Assembly (NCBI GenBank): GCA_024305745.1
Contig: JAHRBS010000002.1
Span: forward strand, 1,488,001-1,552,000
DNA length: 64,000 nt
Direction of reading: 5' to 3'
Origin: Polyporus tsugae
Taxonomy: Eukaryota; Basidiomycota; Agaricomycetes; Polyporales; Polyporaceae
The notes under the pieces were generated by a model. That model saw only the letters and a list, made by a program, of their open reading frames with translations. It had not been told where the DNA came from and did not search any database. How positions within the stretch are numbered: the stretch's first letter is position 1; the number at the start of each line of letters is the position of its first letter. Of the stretch, positions 12,354 through 22,585 are shown in pieces. Both the position numbers and the translations under genes were made by a program.

Positions 12354-13904
12354 TCAGTATCGGCGCGAGAAACCATTGTCGGAAACAACGAGAGTTTCAT
12401 TAAGCTCGAGAACCACGTACGTACCTAGTGGGACGGACAGATTTTGGCCGGGTTGGAAGATCGCTGCGACACAGAAGAGAACGATTAGTCAGCCGTCTTC
12501 TGATACCCCGCTCGGGGCCTTTCCTTATCCTCGCCTTTCAGAATTGGGGATTCCGGTAACAATAGAAGAATACAAACCGACAGACACACCCCCATCTTGG
12601 GACGCGCGACAGATGGGGCAGCAGGCCGTATAAAAGGGAGACAGACGGACGCAAAAAGAAAGTCCACGAACAATGAGACACGTACAATGGACTGCGACCC
12701 GGTGGGTATCGATGAGGATCGGGTAGTTCATATCGTCACGCGACGCGACGAAGGTCTTGACCGCGGCAACGTCGATCGGCGCATTCGTGAAGATACCCTC
12801 AGAGTTGAACGTGACGACCTTGATCTCTGGGTGCCTCTGCACAAGAGCTGACAGGTCCCGGAATACAGCGACGCAGGGCTAGGGGAGTGGGAAAGGAACG
12901 GCGCGTTAGTCCACGGTAATTAAGCCGTGTTTGTTTCCGTTCTCGCACGTACCCTACACCAGCTGCGGCGCCAGAAGGGCAGAGTGCGGGAGGAGAGATC
13001 TCGGTGTCAGTAATCGTCCTAATACACAACACGGAAAAGGACAGATGCGCGGCATGGCGCGGGGACCTGGGAACAATACCACGAGCTCGAGCTTGAGCGT
13101 AACTCTGCAGGATTTGGCCACATCATGACGGACAGATGCCTCGCAATTGATTCACGCGCGGATGCGCCGTGCACTGCGTGACGCAAGGCGCTTCCTGAGT
13201 GCCGGGTTGGCTCTGCTCGAGCTCGCGGCGTGCAACTTTCAGCTTCCAGCTCGAACGAAGCTGCACGAAGGTGCAATTCCGCACAAATCGGGAACAAGGG
13301 GCGGGAAGACGCGGAAGGGTACGTACGATGCCCAGAACTCGATCACGAGCAACTTCGCGTCCCGCCAGCCGTCCAGGGAGCCCTTCACTTGCTCGAACGG
13401 GCCCGCATCGATCCAACGCAGGTCAACTTTCTTGCCCAGCAGCGGACTCGTCCACCCAGGGCGCAGGAACGGGGGTGGACCCTTCTTGAACTGCGCTTCG
13501 AGCGCCTCCCACGCGGGAAGCTTGGCCCTGGTCCAGAAGCGTTGCACGACCGCGGGATCGTGCGTCGCCTTAAATTGTACTGCGTGACCACCGTGTCAGC
13601 AAGTAAGCTACGCTGAGGACATAGTGGGAAGCCAAGGTGGAGGGGTCGGCAAGGTTTCTGCCCCGTCCTCCAAACAGGGAGGATCGACGATCCACTCACC
13701 GACGGCGGCGTTCCAGCGAGCTGCGCAACATATGGTCAGCTAACGCCTGAGCAGATGGAACACGACGCACCGCGTCGACTCACCTGAATCCCATTTGTCC
13801 TCATACAGCTCTTGGAAGACAGACCAGATACTCGTCCGAAAGTCGAGCTTCGCTGCGGCCTCTTCCGGAGTCTCCGGGCCGAGAGCGAGAGTAGGATAAG
13901 CCAT
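12354..13904 (-). CDS. Thioredoxin-fold protein with WCRPC active site (TlpA/AhpC-like)
   Basis: Predicted thiol-disulphide oxidoreductase. The start at 13904 gives MAYPTLALGPETPEEAAAKL; an N-terminal helical region of about 75 residues (SIWSVFQELYEDKW, AVVQRFWTRAKLPAWEALEA) precedes the thioredoxin domain. The core reads AKLLVIEFWAS-WCR-PCVAVFRDL, a canonical FWASWCxPC site, then HPEIKVVTFNSEG, a YPILIDTHRV strand and LGTYVVLELNETLVVSDNG, ending RRY-TGA at 12354. No signal peptide is seen. The WCR triplet lies alone on a 10-nt exon (12953-12962) between introns of 364 nt (12963-13326) and 74 nt (12879-12952). The family is recognised by its fold motif only; the physiological substrate is unknown. 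A TATA-like element sits about 155 bp upstream. Confidence 0.85.
12953..12962 (-). other. 10-nt micro-exon encoding the WCR of a WCRPC thioredoxin motif
   Basis: On the minus strand the exon is CTGGTGTAGG, preceded by the acceptor CGCCGCAG and followed by the donor GTACGT. It completes the split Ser codon and adds Trp-Cys-Arg; the next exon starts Pro-Cys. Skipping it would shift the frame. Confidence 0.8.
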
Positions 13905-14058
13905 GCCTGGTTATCTCGTGGAGCGGGTTTTGATAATGTTACACTGAGAGGGGCCCAAGACTAGAGAGTCTCAGAAGCTGGATGCGACGCGTGCGTTAAA
14001 TCGTTTTCCGGCCGAGAGTCTAGCAGTCAGGCAAAGTTGAGAGGGAGCCACAGTGGCA

Positions 14059-14064
14059 TATATA
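14059..14064 (-). promoter_or_regulatory. TATA-like box of the thioredoxin-fold gene
   Basis: TATATA within GGCTATATATGCC read on the minus strand, about 155 bp upstream of the ATG at 13904. The position is plausible for a fungal core promoter with a short leader. Seen by motif only. Confidence 0.35.
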
Positions 14065-15056
14065 GCCGACACTCACCGAATGCTTGACGCTGTCAGGAGC
14101 GAGAAGCTGTCAGACGGTGCTGGACGGATGTAGGCTGGAAGGCAGCGTTCATTGAGTTTACGCTGCGGAGACCCGGGACGCGTGAGGGGGAGGGCACCGT
14201 TCCTCGCGCGGTGGAGGGTAAGTATGTATATGGTGGCCAACGGCCATGCAGTATACATGTAGTATATGGTGGACATGCCTAAATGAGCCCTTCAAGGGAG
14301 TTGAGAGGATGGCCAAAGTTTCATTAACATTGATGCCGTACCAAGAATGGCTGGAATTCTGTTTGCTCGATCTGCAGAGGCACGACTTAGTCAACTCAGG
14401 TCAGGTCGCAGGTTCAGCCCGTTAATCAATCAATCCTGCTAGAAGTTAGAACTCCTCGGCGCCCTTGCCGCGTGTTAAACCGTTCACTTTCCCCCGTAAT
14501 CTCGGACCCTTGTTCCGGTCGGATCATCTAAGTCTTCCAGGCGAATCCTCACTGCAATTAAGTACACCGCCTTGCAAAACGATAGTTCGCGCTCCACAAC
14601 CTTAATGCTCAGGAATTTTCCAGGTCCGACGCCCTTAGCCGCCCCAGCGTGTACTCGAGTAAGTATGCGACATTTTCAGTTCAACGACCCCCTCGACTCT
14701 CGAGGACAAGCAACTGCTAGTCACACCTCTCAGGGTCGTACGGTGGAAGCTCGGTGGTAGAACACATGGATATCCGTACCTACAGCGGACATAACAGAGA
14801 GCGGGCCGTCGGGCCCGGTGGAGCACGTACGGTGGGCCGCGGCCAAGATTGGGGGATTGGGCCTCGAAGTTTCCTTCAGTGACGAGCTATCGTTTTGGAA
14901 GGCGCTGTAAAGAGGTTGGCGGCAGACTGAAGTGTAGTTGTGTCTTCGAGAGCTCGATTCAAAAATTGTATGTAGGCTAAAAATAAAGTTGAAAGCGAAG
15001 ACAGCGGAGGCGCCAATCATTTCGGTAATATATGAGCGCCTAAATGTTGCCTTGCT

Positions 15057-15113
15057 ATTATCAGATAACTAACTTATCGTCAGCGCTTCAGCTCCGGAAC
15101 ATTATCTGATAAT
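15057..15113. repeat. 12-bp inverted repeat built from overlapping GATA sites
   Basis: ATTATCAGATAA (15057-15068) and its exact reverse complement TTATCTGATAAT (15102-15113) are separated by 33 bp. Each arm is two overlapping GATAA motifs on opposite strands, and a further TTATC lies at 15074-15078. Fungal GATA factors (AreA/Nit2, white-collar and SRE types) bind HGATAR, so this is a candidate regulatory element. It could also be the remnant of a MITE end; no target-site duplication was seen. Confidence 0.6.
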
Positions 15114-15966
15114 TCACTACCCTCCCGAAAAGTCCGGCTTGCGACGGGCAGGTAACAAGGATTAATTTTGTGACCATCGAGTCTGAAATGTCCTACAGTA
15201 TCAACATGCATAGAAAATCATACAACCGGGCTTGGGCCCATCCAACAAAGCTTTAAGCTGCACAACGTGCGAGTCCCATGGTCTGAAGCCCAAGCGACGC
15301 CACCAAGATCCGAGAACGTGGAAACAGATACGACCTGGATGAAAGTACCACCATATTGTAGTCTTGTAAGTAGAGCCCGCACCATCTGAACTACATGGTA
15401 CCTGACCGGTACCTGACCCAAATTGGCATCAATCGCAGACAAAACTCGCTTGGCTTTAAGTACTAGCAGCACTCACCTTTCGCCCTTCAAACGCTTGCAT
15501 TAACTGGTAGGGAAATCGTGTCTGCCTAGCCCTGCCGACCGGCCTTCACTGTGGTCCCCGGCGCGTACTGCTGTTGTCATCCGTGGCGATTGGTCGCAAC
15601 CACGGCCACAAAACAGGCACGGTCCTGTAAATAGAGATCAGGCCGGGACGTCGTCAGCGTCAGCCACAGACCGCGATCGACAGCAGTCGACAGCGTTGGC
15701 ACGGATTGTAAGTGTTTAATGAGATGAGCGAAGGTCCGAGTGAAAACGCGGCGACCTTCTTGTCACAATAATTGATCAATAGATTCAACACGCCGCATAC
15801 AGCGTCACTGGGCTTCTGTGCGGACACCGGGGCTTATCTTGGGTTCCGATATTGGGTGTCTGCATCGGAGCTAAGTGCGGCCCTGTAGCGGCGACACCGC
15901 ACTAGACGCGTACGTCGCATGACACCATGGGGTGTTTCTCAAATGTTCGAACGTCCGCGACCCACG

Positions 15967-17356
15967 TCATTGGGGAAGTGGGAAAACGCACCGCTTGTAT
16001 TCCTGCCATTTTGGATCGTCACCGTACTTCTTGTCCCCCGCGCTCTAGATAGGAAGTCAATCAGCAGATAGGCAACCAGTTAGCGGCGAGCATTCCATTC
16101 GCCGACGCCAAGATATATATGGCAGTGCGGCACCAGTACTCACCTCGAGAGGCGGAATGCCCGAAACACGTGTGAGCAAGAACCAGGTCAGAAGCGGGCT
16201 CGCACCCGCAATCAACCACGCGCCCCTCGGGAAGAACGGCGACCGTAGAGACCCGCCGGAGAGCAGCCACAGTCCGGTCCATAAGCCAACTTCGCCAACG
16301 TAACTGCGGGCAACCGATGTGATTAAACCATTCTGAGGACAAGGGTAGACATTGATGGGGGACCGTGTACGTACTTTGGGTGGCGGCTGATACCCCACAA
16401 GCCCTTGGAGATGAACTTCTCATCATGCTCCTTGTTATCCTTCGCACGGCGCCAGGCGGTCTTTTGGTGGTCAGCGACTGAGAGCCCCGCGAGGGCCGGA
16501 CATGTTTCTCGGTGAGCGTTCGGAATCGACGTCGTATATTACGTACCGATCTCGAACAGCCAGGATCCTGCCCACAAGGCAACCGAGAAATAGTCAAGTG
16601 GACCAAGTTTGGGATGATGTGCCGGGGATAGGGTGTTAACCTAGACAGAAATATCGACGGGCATGTCAATAGGTGCCAAGTCAGATGCCAATTTCTTGAA
16701 GCACTTTAATCTCGCATGTCATGATGCCTGACATTATGAGGACTCCGTATATGCGCGGTGAACTGCTTACCAGGTAGACGGGTAGACCGACAATCATGAC
16801 CCATGTTGCTGTATGCCGCCTGTCAGCTAAGCTCTGGGGTGCAGACGACAAAAATGTACCCTGGGCCATCCAGAAAAACGTAAATCTGGCGGGCTGATGC
16901 TTCACCTCATCGAACCGTGAGTCGCCGCCGGCTTTTAAGGCTCGCTTTACGAAAGAGTCATTGACGTGGGTAGGCAATCGCTGATTGTGTAGATGTTCTT
17001 ACCGAAAATAGGAAAGAACCGAGCCTCGTGGACCAAGCAACGAGAGCTGCGTTTAATATTATCTGCCTTGGCGCAAAAGAGGTTATAGGGGGAATTGTAG
17101 CGGTGGGAATACAGTCCCAGTATCTGGCTCTGAGGTGGGGATAATAGAGGGAGACTAAAACAGAGGATATGAATCCGAGACAGCCTCCTATGTCATAAAA
17201 CATCTCGTTTGCTTGAGGAACAAAAATGGCGGCCAGAACTATTTCCACATGTCGTCAGTGCCTCTCGAGCCGTGAAGCCTGGACCAACGATGGCCTACCT
17301 GACTGCAGCCCATAGGCCGAGACAGCGACTGGGAGGAGCTTTGAGAATGTGGGCAT
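15967..17356 (-). CDS. DUF1295 / 3-oxo-5-alpha-steroid 4-dehydrogenase-like membrane protein
   Basis: Multi-pass membrane protein of the DUF1295 family, related to steroid 5-alpha-reductases and ICMT-type enzymes. The start at 17356 (MPTFSKLLPVAVSAYGLQS) leads into hydrophobic helices (ANEMFYDIGGCLGFISSVLV) and the family segment ILNAALVAWSTRLGSFLF, then ALKAGGDSRFDEVKHQPARF, ATWVMIVGLPVYL, the conserved GISRHPNYVGEVGLWTGLW-type region (the part seen is YVGEVGLWTGLWLLSGG) and TWFLLTRVSGIPPLE. A last small exon gives AGDKKYGDDPKWQEYKRCVFPLPQ, the usual end of the family, in which a short polar tail follows the last helix. About seven introns. Substrate unknown; a NADPH-dependent lipid or sterol reductase role is inferred from relatives. 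It shares a promoter region with the GFA-type gene on the other strand. Confidence 0.88.
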
Positions 17357-17534
17357 AGTATACGGCGAGGGTCGGTTCGAGGTAGTTGAGGAAGCAAAGA
17401 GTCCGTCGTGGGAGTACCTTAGGACTCCGCGTCATCCATGTTGCTGACACGGTCACGTGCGCTGGGCAGGTATGGGTGACGTCAGTCGGAGGGGAAAGAT
17501 CTCAGCGGACGCTGGTTTCATCGAACCCAGAAAC

Positions 17535-18572
17535 ATGCCTTCCGACGATGGTCGTGGTCACCCCAACTTTCATCCACAGTTCCGAAAAATCAATTTAGAC
17601 GGATGTCTTTCTGACATACACGGTCACCATCGATCTGGCACCTCCCGAGGACGATCCTGCCAAGACAGGTGGCTCAAACAGGTCCATCCAAGACACAGCC
17701 TGGATGGGTCCAATCCCCAGCCAAAGTGGAGGAGACTCTGAGCCAGGTTTTATGAACGAGCCGCCTTACTCGTGGAACAGCGTCAAGTTCAAACGGAAGC
17801 ATTACTCGTGAGCATCCGGTCTTCATCGTTTTCGAGTACTGGTGCTTTTTGCATTTGAATCATATCCCTATGTGGCAGACGATGCTGGTGTGGGAATGTC
17901 GAATTCGAATTTCATGGGGACCCCGTTGATGCTAAGTATTGTCACTGCAAGCAATGCCAACATCTACACGGCGCTCCGTTCCAGTGGGCTGTCATATTCC
18001 CCAAAGTAAACCTGTCAACCCTTACCCATTTCTATATTGACATGCTCACTATATGCGCATGAATGTAGGCATCTGTGCGTATGATAGCGAACAAGGATGG
18101 CAGCCTACACTTCTTATCGACCCAGCGTGGCCAGGGTGTGCACGATGTGCCGTACAAGGTACGTTGTCGCTCGCCCTCATGATAAAGACAAGAATTTGAC
18201 GTATAAACGGATGTCCAGGTATCTTGCAATGCATGTCGCTCACCGATCTTTGACGAAGGGCGCAACACCGTTCTTGCATACCCTTCCGCCTTCAAGTTCC
18301 CAGGCCCCAAGGTCCCTGTCAGCTTCCAGCCCACTGCCCACATATTTTATAGCCAACGCATCATGGAGGTCCCGGACGGTGTTCCGAAATGGTCGGGACA
18401 CAAGAACGAGAGCGAACTTTTACTCGAACTCACCGCGGAGGAAGGGTATGTCCGCCGTTTGCTTATTCCAGATAAAATACGCATTGAACCTGTATTAGTA
18501 TACAAAGACAAGAGTGACGATGACGACAGGCCGGTTAGTGCGGAGAAACATGTGGGGAATGAGACGGAGTAG
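17535..18572 (+). CDS. GFA/CENP-V-type (Mss4-like) zinc protein
   Basis: Member of the glutathione-dependent formaldehyde-activating (GFA) fold family, small zinc-binding proteins of mostly unknown function. Clear parts: WMGPIPS and MNEPPYSWNSVKFKRKHYS, then after an intron RCWCGNVEFEF, DAKYCHCKQCQHLHGAPFQW, and VSCNACRSPIFDEGRN. These carry the expected zinc cysteines (CxC, CxCxxC, CxxC). The C-terminal half (FQPTAHIFYSQRIMEVPDG, VPKWSGHK) is typical of a fungal subgroup that I know as hypothetical proteins. The start is uncertain. A 16-nt first exon at 17535 joined to an acceptor ending at 17668 gives MPSDDG-GSNRSIQDTAW in frame; an alternative is the internal ATG at 17704. The last ten or so codons may be affected by a further intron near 18447. 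Confidence 0.82.
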
Positions 18573-18730
18573 GTGCGTCCAATACTAAAGAGCATATTCT
18601 GAGGGAGTGGAGCTATCGAGTGCGTGCAGAAACATCGAGGATACAAGAGCGAAGTTAGATCAGGATTTGAAACGTCCCAAGCAATGTCACTCGTTGTACA
18701 ACAACAGCGTCCCTGCCATACCGTGCCTCG

Positions 18731-19201
18731 TTACTCCCAAGGGTGGTGGTGAGGGGTGGGCGTATAGAAACAGCGTGTGCACAACCTCCGTCCGGATCCT
18801 TCTCCCTTAGCCCCAGTACCGTCGGGAGGCCACACCCGCATCACCTGGTCCGGCACCTCGGGAAGAGCGTCCACCAGCGCGATGAATACCTGCCGGAGCT
18901 GTGGTGCGGGCAACGTCGCGATGGCCCGATGGAGCTGGGCTAGGGCCTCGGCGTCCAGCGGGGAGGGCAGATCGTAAATGCCGATGGCCACGCAGAGGAT
19001 ATCGTCTATTCCTTCATCGCCGTCGTCGGAGAGCGTGGTGGTCTTTCCGTGTAGCGCGCCGGGGGTCTGCGCCTCTGTCGCACCTGTGGTGAGGTGGTTG
19101 GAACTCGAATCCACCCAACCCGACTCGCGGACACCGTTGGAGCTATTGTGTCCTGGGGAGGGAGCGACCTGGCCCGCCTCCTGGTTGGTGCGCGAGGACA
19201 T
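18731..19201 (-). CDS. Unrecognised protein sharing a short helical domain with its divergent neighbour
   Basis: Single open frame of 156 residues starting MSSRTNQEAGQVAPSPG. The first half is polar and probably disordered. Residues of about 75-125 form a helical segment (EALAQLHRAIATLPAPQLRQ, then VFIALVDALPEVPDQVMRV) that aligns without gaps to a segment of the divergent gene at 19543 (RLLLAIDRTPENRLRQAFEA...). About a third of 44 positions match, including AI, P, LRQ, F, AL, P and R. The C-terminus (CTRCFYTPTPHHHPWE) is short and lacks the zinc-binding tail of the partner; a missed 3' intron could hide one. Function unknown. It is separated from its neighbour by a 341-bp divergent promoter. 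Confidence 0.6.
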   Translation of the reverse strand: MSSRTNQEAGQVAPSPGHNSSNGVRESGWVDSSSNHLTTGATEAQTPGALHGKTTTLSDDGDEGIDDILCVAIGIYDLPSPLDAEALAQLHRAIATLPAPQLRQVFIALVDALPEVPDQVMRVWPPDGTGAKGEGSGRRLCTRCFYTPTPHHHPWE

Positions 19202-19542
19202 GGTGGCGGCGGGTGGAGGTTCGAGTGGGTCGGGTGGGACGGTGGTAGAGGTTGTGCAAAGAGGGAGGTACTGGCTGTGACTGCGCTTATAGCGCCTTGG
19301 CGGTCCTTGCGGCCCGTGCCGCGGAACCTGAACAAAGTGTAAGATACAATTGTCCGTCCCCCAAAGCGCAAGCGTGACACATGTTTATGGGCTGACCTTT
19401 AATTGTTGTCGTAGCTTGCAGGTCCTCAGCTCGCTCTCGAAGCTCTGTGGCGCGAGTGTACCCGCTTGAACAAAGCACAATCCCTGTTAAATGACGACCC
19501 GTTCGCAAACCCGACATCCCTCCCGTCTTCAACCCCTCCAGC
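19202..19542. promoter_or_regulatory. Bidirectional promoter between two paralogous genes
   Basis: 341 bp between two diverging start codons (19201 on minus, 19543 on plus). The plus-strand end is rich in CTCC/CCTC pyrimidine runs, as in fungal transcription start regions. No clear TATA box was seen. Confidence 0.5.
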
Positions 19543-21051
19543 ATGCCACCCATCCATGAGCTCGACATCGACCTCCTTTCCCATCGCGGCCACAGCGACG
19601 CTGAGGCAGAAGATTCCCAGCTTGGTGACAAAAGCGACCCCGCCAAGACCCCACGAGAGGAAGACGATAACCACATGGCCCCGGACCCATCCTCCGATGG
19701 TTCCAGTTCCGAGTCCGAGGGGTACTCCACCGACGAGGAAGACGGACTCTACCCCATCGACGCCGAAGAACCACTCGGGATCCCTCACATCCTCGACCGG
19801 GAGTCCCGCGAGCGGCTCCTGCTCGCCATCGATCGCACCCCAGAGAATCGTCTCCGCCAGGCATTCGAGGCGTTGGCATCGAGCGTCGATGACATCCCAG
19901 AGGGTATCTTCCGGATGCTTGTCCCAGTCAAGCGGAGTTCGACGGGAAATGCTGGTGAACTGCAGGTGCGGCAGGAAGTAGTGGCTCAACCACAACGCGC
20001 AGGCGACAGCCATAACCACCATCAACACCAAGTCGCTGCTGTTCCTGTTCCAGGTGCGACGCATGCCAAGGGCCACCGGGGGCCTCACAACCCTGGACCT
20101 CAAGCGTATTTCGGTGCTCGCCCGGAACCACACCTAGCTTTACCTCGCGCTGCACCCTATGCGCGCCCGGCTTATCAGATGGAACCGTATCCCTACCCTA
20201 GGCTGTGGGAGTACCCACCCCAACCCCACCCCCAACGCCTACCTCATGTGCCTCAACAGCACCCTCCACATCACCCCGCGCTGGGACCTCACAGTGCGCT
20301 TGGAGCCGTCAACTTCCCATATCACTCGATGGTCCCACCAGCGCGCGCGCCCTATGACGATGTGGCGCAAGGCGCGCCACGACTGGGCTATGCGACACGA
20401 GACGTCGCGGGCTCAGATTATTCGTTCACCGGACACTTTTATGGCCGCTATGCCACGACACGAGGCGTTGAGCGGGGTTACCCGCCGGTCTACGCATCTC
20501 CGGTGCCACTGGCAGCATTAGCTCATGCACCCGACCCTTCGCGCGCTGCGTTTATCCCACCGCGCCTAGTGGTAGGACCCGCCCCCGTTCCCGGAGCGCG
20601 GACGCATGCGCCAGCGCCAGCAGCGACACTACTCCAGGCATCTCGAGCGCCAGCAACCAGTGGTCCATCGACGAGGGAACTCCCCGCGGGAACTCGCTGG
20701 GACATCTGCGCGAATTGCAGGACGGAGTACGACGCGACGAGGGAGCGGCTCCGCGACGAGTGCGAGCATCATTCTGGTACGTCTTCAGCCCCGATTCATT
20801 GTCATTATTCCCCGCGCGCATCTATCGAGCTCGGCTGACCTCGGTAAACGCGCACAGGGATCCTCGAAGTCAATGAAGACATGTCAGATGCCGTGTGCGT
20901 CCTCGCGGACACGAATGCGAGCCGGAGGTCTCACCCGGAGAAGTTTGTTTGGACGTGCTGCGACCGCGACGGGACGCGCAAGGGATGCGAGAAGGGCATG
21001 CATGTTCCTGGGGCGGGGCAGCGACGCACGAAGCGTGCACGGTTTGAATGA
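19543..21051 (+). CDS. Pro/His-rich protein with C-terminal Cys/His zinc-binding domain
   Basis: About 475 residues in two exons (intron near 20777-20858). The N-terminus is acidic and Ser-rich (SSDGSSSESEGYSTDEEDG). It is followed by the helical segment shared with the divergent gene (LAIDRTPENRLRQAFEALAS), then about 200 residues rich in Pro, His, Tyr and Ala that look disordered. The C-terminus reads WDICANCRTEYDATRE, RDECEHHSG-ILEVNED and FVWTCCDRDGTRKGCEKGMHVPG, ending KRARFE. This CxxC...ECxxHxG...CC...GCxxGxH arrangement resembles a zinc-binding module that I have seen at the end of various fungal hypothetical proteins. No catalytic motif was found. Nuclear or RNA/protein-binding roles are possible but only inferred. 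The partner lacks the zinc module. Confidence 0.7.
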
Positions 21052-21152
21052 GTTGAGGACCTAGCGGGATGCGAAAGAATAGCAGACAGGCACCGTGTAA
21101 ATTTACGAAGCACATACAAGATACACTGATTCAGCCCAGGATCCGTGTCGTT

Positions 21153-22585
21153 TTATTGTACGTGGGCATTGGCATTATAGAAAGCGAGCTCATCCAAGGA
21201 CCTCCTGCGCCGGAAGCTCATCGCCGGAATTTGAGGTGGCCCGTTGAAGGTATCAACGGAAAAGTACTCGTAGTTGCACGCATTCGAGACTGCGCCGCCA
21301 GGATTCCGCAGGGCCAACGTGAGGCTTTCTTGCACTCCATACGCGGCAGTATCCGAGGCCCCATTGTAGGCGAAGTAGCTAGCCTGTCGCGAAGAATGCA
21401 TCAACAGAAGTCGTGGAAGATTTCGGAAAAGAATCACCTCGTGCACGAGTGTAGATGCCCGCGAGTTATACCCAGCCAGCGGCATGCTGCGAGAGAAGAA
21501 ACGAGGGCACAGGTTGACGACCCCGAAGCTAGCATGCAGGTCCATTAGCCCATACATAATTCTGCTCGGCGCATACAAAGTACTCACACTTCGGGTTCGA
21601 CATATGCAACGTCGTCGGGGTCAATACAGTCCGGAGCGGATACACCGCAATTGTAGATGAAAGTATTGAACTGGTTGTCCGACATGTGCCCGAATGTCGT
21701 CGCGACGATAGACTCGCTGGCAAAATCATGAGTCCTGAACCATTTTGAGTAAAGGTGCCCCTGTCCGCCCGTGTTCCGCATGAACTGCTGGGCGGCATTG
21801 ATATAGTTTACCGTCATCGGAACAGTGGCTTGAACAACGTTGATCTGCGCGATAGTGCATCCTGCCAGGAGCTCTCGTGGGGCTAGGGGGTGACGAAACG
21901 CCACTTTGGCATGCTTGGGGGCGGCGACGAAGTCTCCGGAAACGTTGGCTGTGGGGCGACCGTCGCACATGAGAACTTTCGTGAGCGTGACCTGGCGGGT
22001 CTGAGGGTCGACTACGTAAAAGGTGCCTCCGACGTCTCTCAACCTGATATCGTATTGCCCAGGGCCAAGGGGTGCGACGTTGTAAGCACGGATAACTGCA
22101 TGACAAGGTTAAAGATCAGAAGCCGTGAAGTAGAGAGTAGACGACTCACGGTCATGGCTGACGGTTACTTTCTCACCAGGGGCAAGAGAAACGCGAGTAT
22201 TACCATCGTTACGAGCTGCCGCGGACTCAGGAGTGTATTTCACCTATATCCAACCTTGTATCAGTATCATTGAAAACTGAAAAAGAAATTGGGAAGAACT
22301 TTCCTTGGCGCCAATGAACCTCGGGGATCTTCCTTCAGGATCTTTGATGACGAAGGTATCCGACCGACCCGGTCGAAGCACTCCGTCTGGGTGCTTGAGG
22401 AGCCAGAGAGTATGCGAGCCAGTGTTGCTGACGGTAGTCTTAACGACGAAATCGCTCCTTCGTCGCACGAGACTTGGGGCGGAAACGCGGACTAGAAGGC
22501 TGGGTTGTGTCCAGTTATTCGCCCCGCTGGCAAGGAGACACAGCGGAAGACCGAGCAACACGAAGCAGAGCAGTACACGGAGCAT
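21153..22585 (-). CDS. M35 (aspzincin) metalloendopeptidase homologue, probably decayed
   Basis: Homologue of secreted peptidyl-Lys metalloendopeptidases/deuterolysins. The start at 22585 gives a signal peptide (MLRVLLCFVLLGLPLCLLASG), a propeptide-like beta domain (VVKTTVSNTGSHTLWLLKHP), a CTIAQINVVQATVPMTVNYI helix, STLVHE and a conserved end (NPGGAVSNACNYEYF). Two zinc ligands are missing. Active enzymes have HExxHF then GTxD, but here the spliced frame is HEASYF (Tyr for the second His) and NGASDT (Thr where the third ligand Asp stands). In addition, the intron at 22244-22303, which must be removed to read AK|VKYTPES, starts GAAAGT instead of GTAAGT; unspliced, translation stops after about 139 residues. 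Identity is clear. An intact active enzyme is unlikely: pseudogene, non-peptidase paralogue or base error. Confidence 0.8.

Larger units (their letters stand above)
13905..15966. other. Intergenic: promoter of thioredoxin-fold gene and 3' flank of DUF1295 gene
   Basis: About 2 kb. The left part should carry the promoter of the thioredoxin-fold gene; the right part is downstream of the next minus-strand gene. It contains a 12-bp inverted repeat with GATA motifs (15057-15113) and an imperfect duplication GGTACCTGACC near 15395-15418. No coding sequence is supported. Confidence 0.4.

Noticed and set aside
19466..19981. 171-codon plus-strand frame overlapping the gene at 19543
   Set aside because: It is an alternative frame over the acidic region of the real gene, with a Ser/Thr/Pro composition expected for a shadow.
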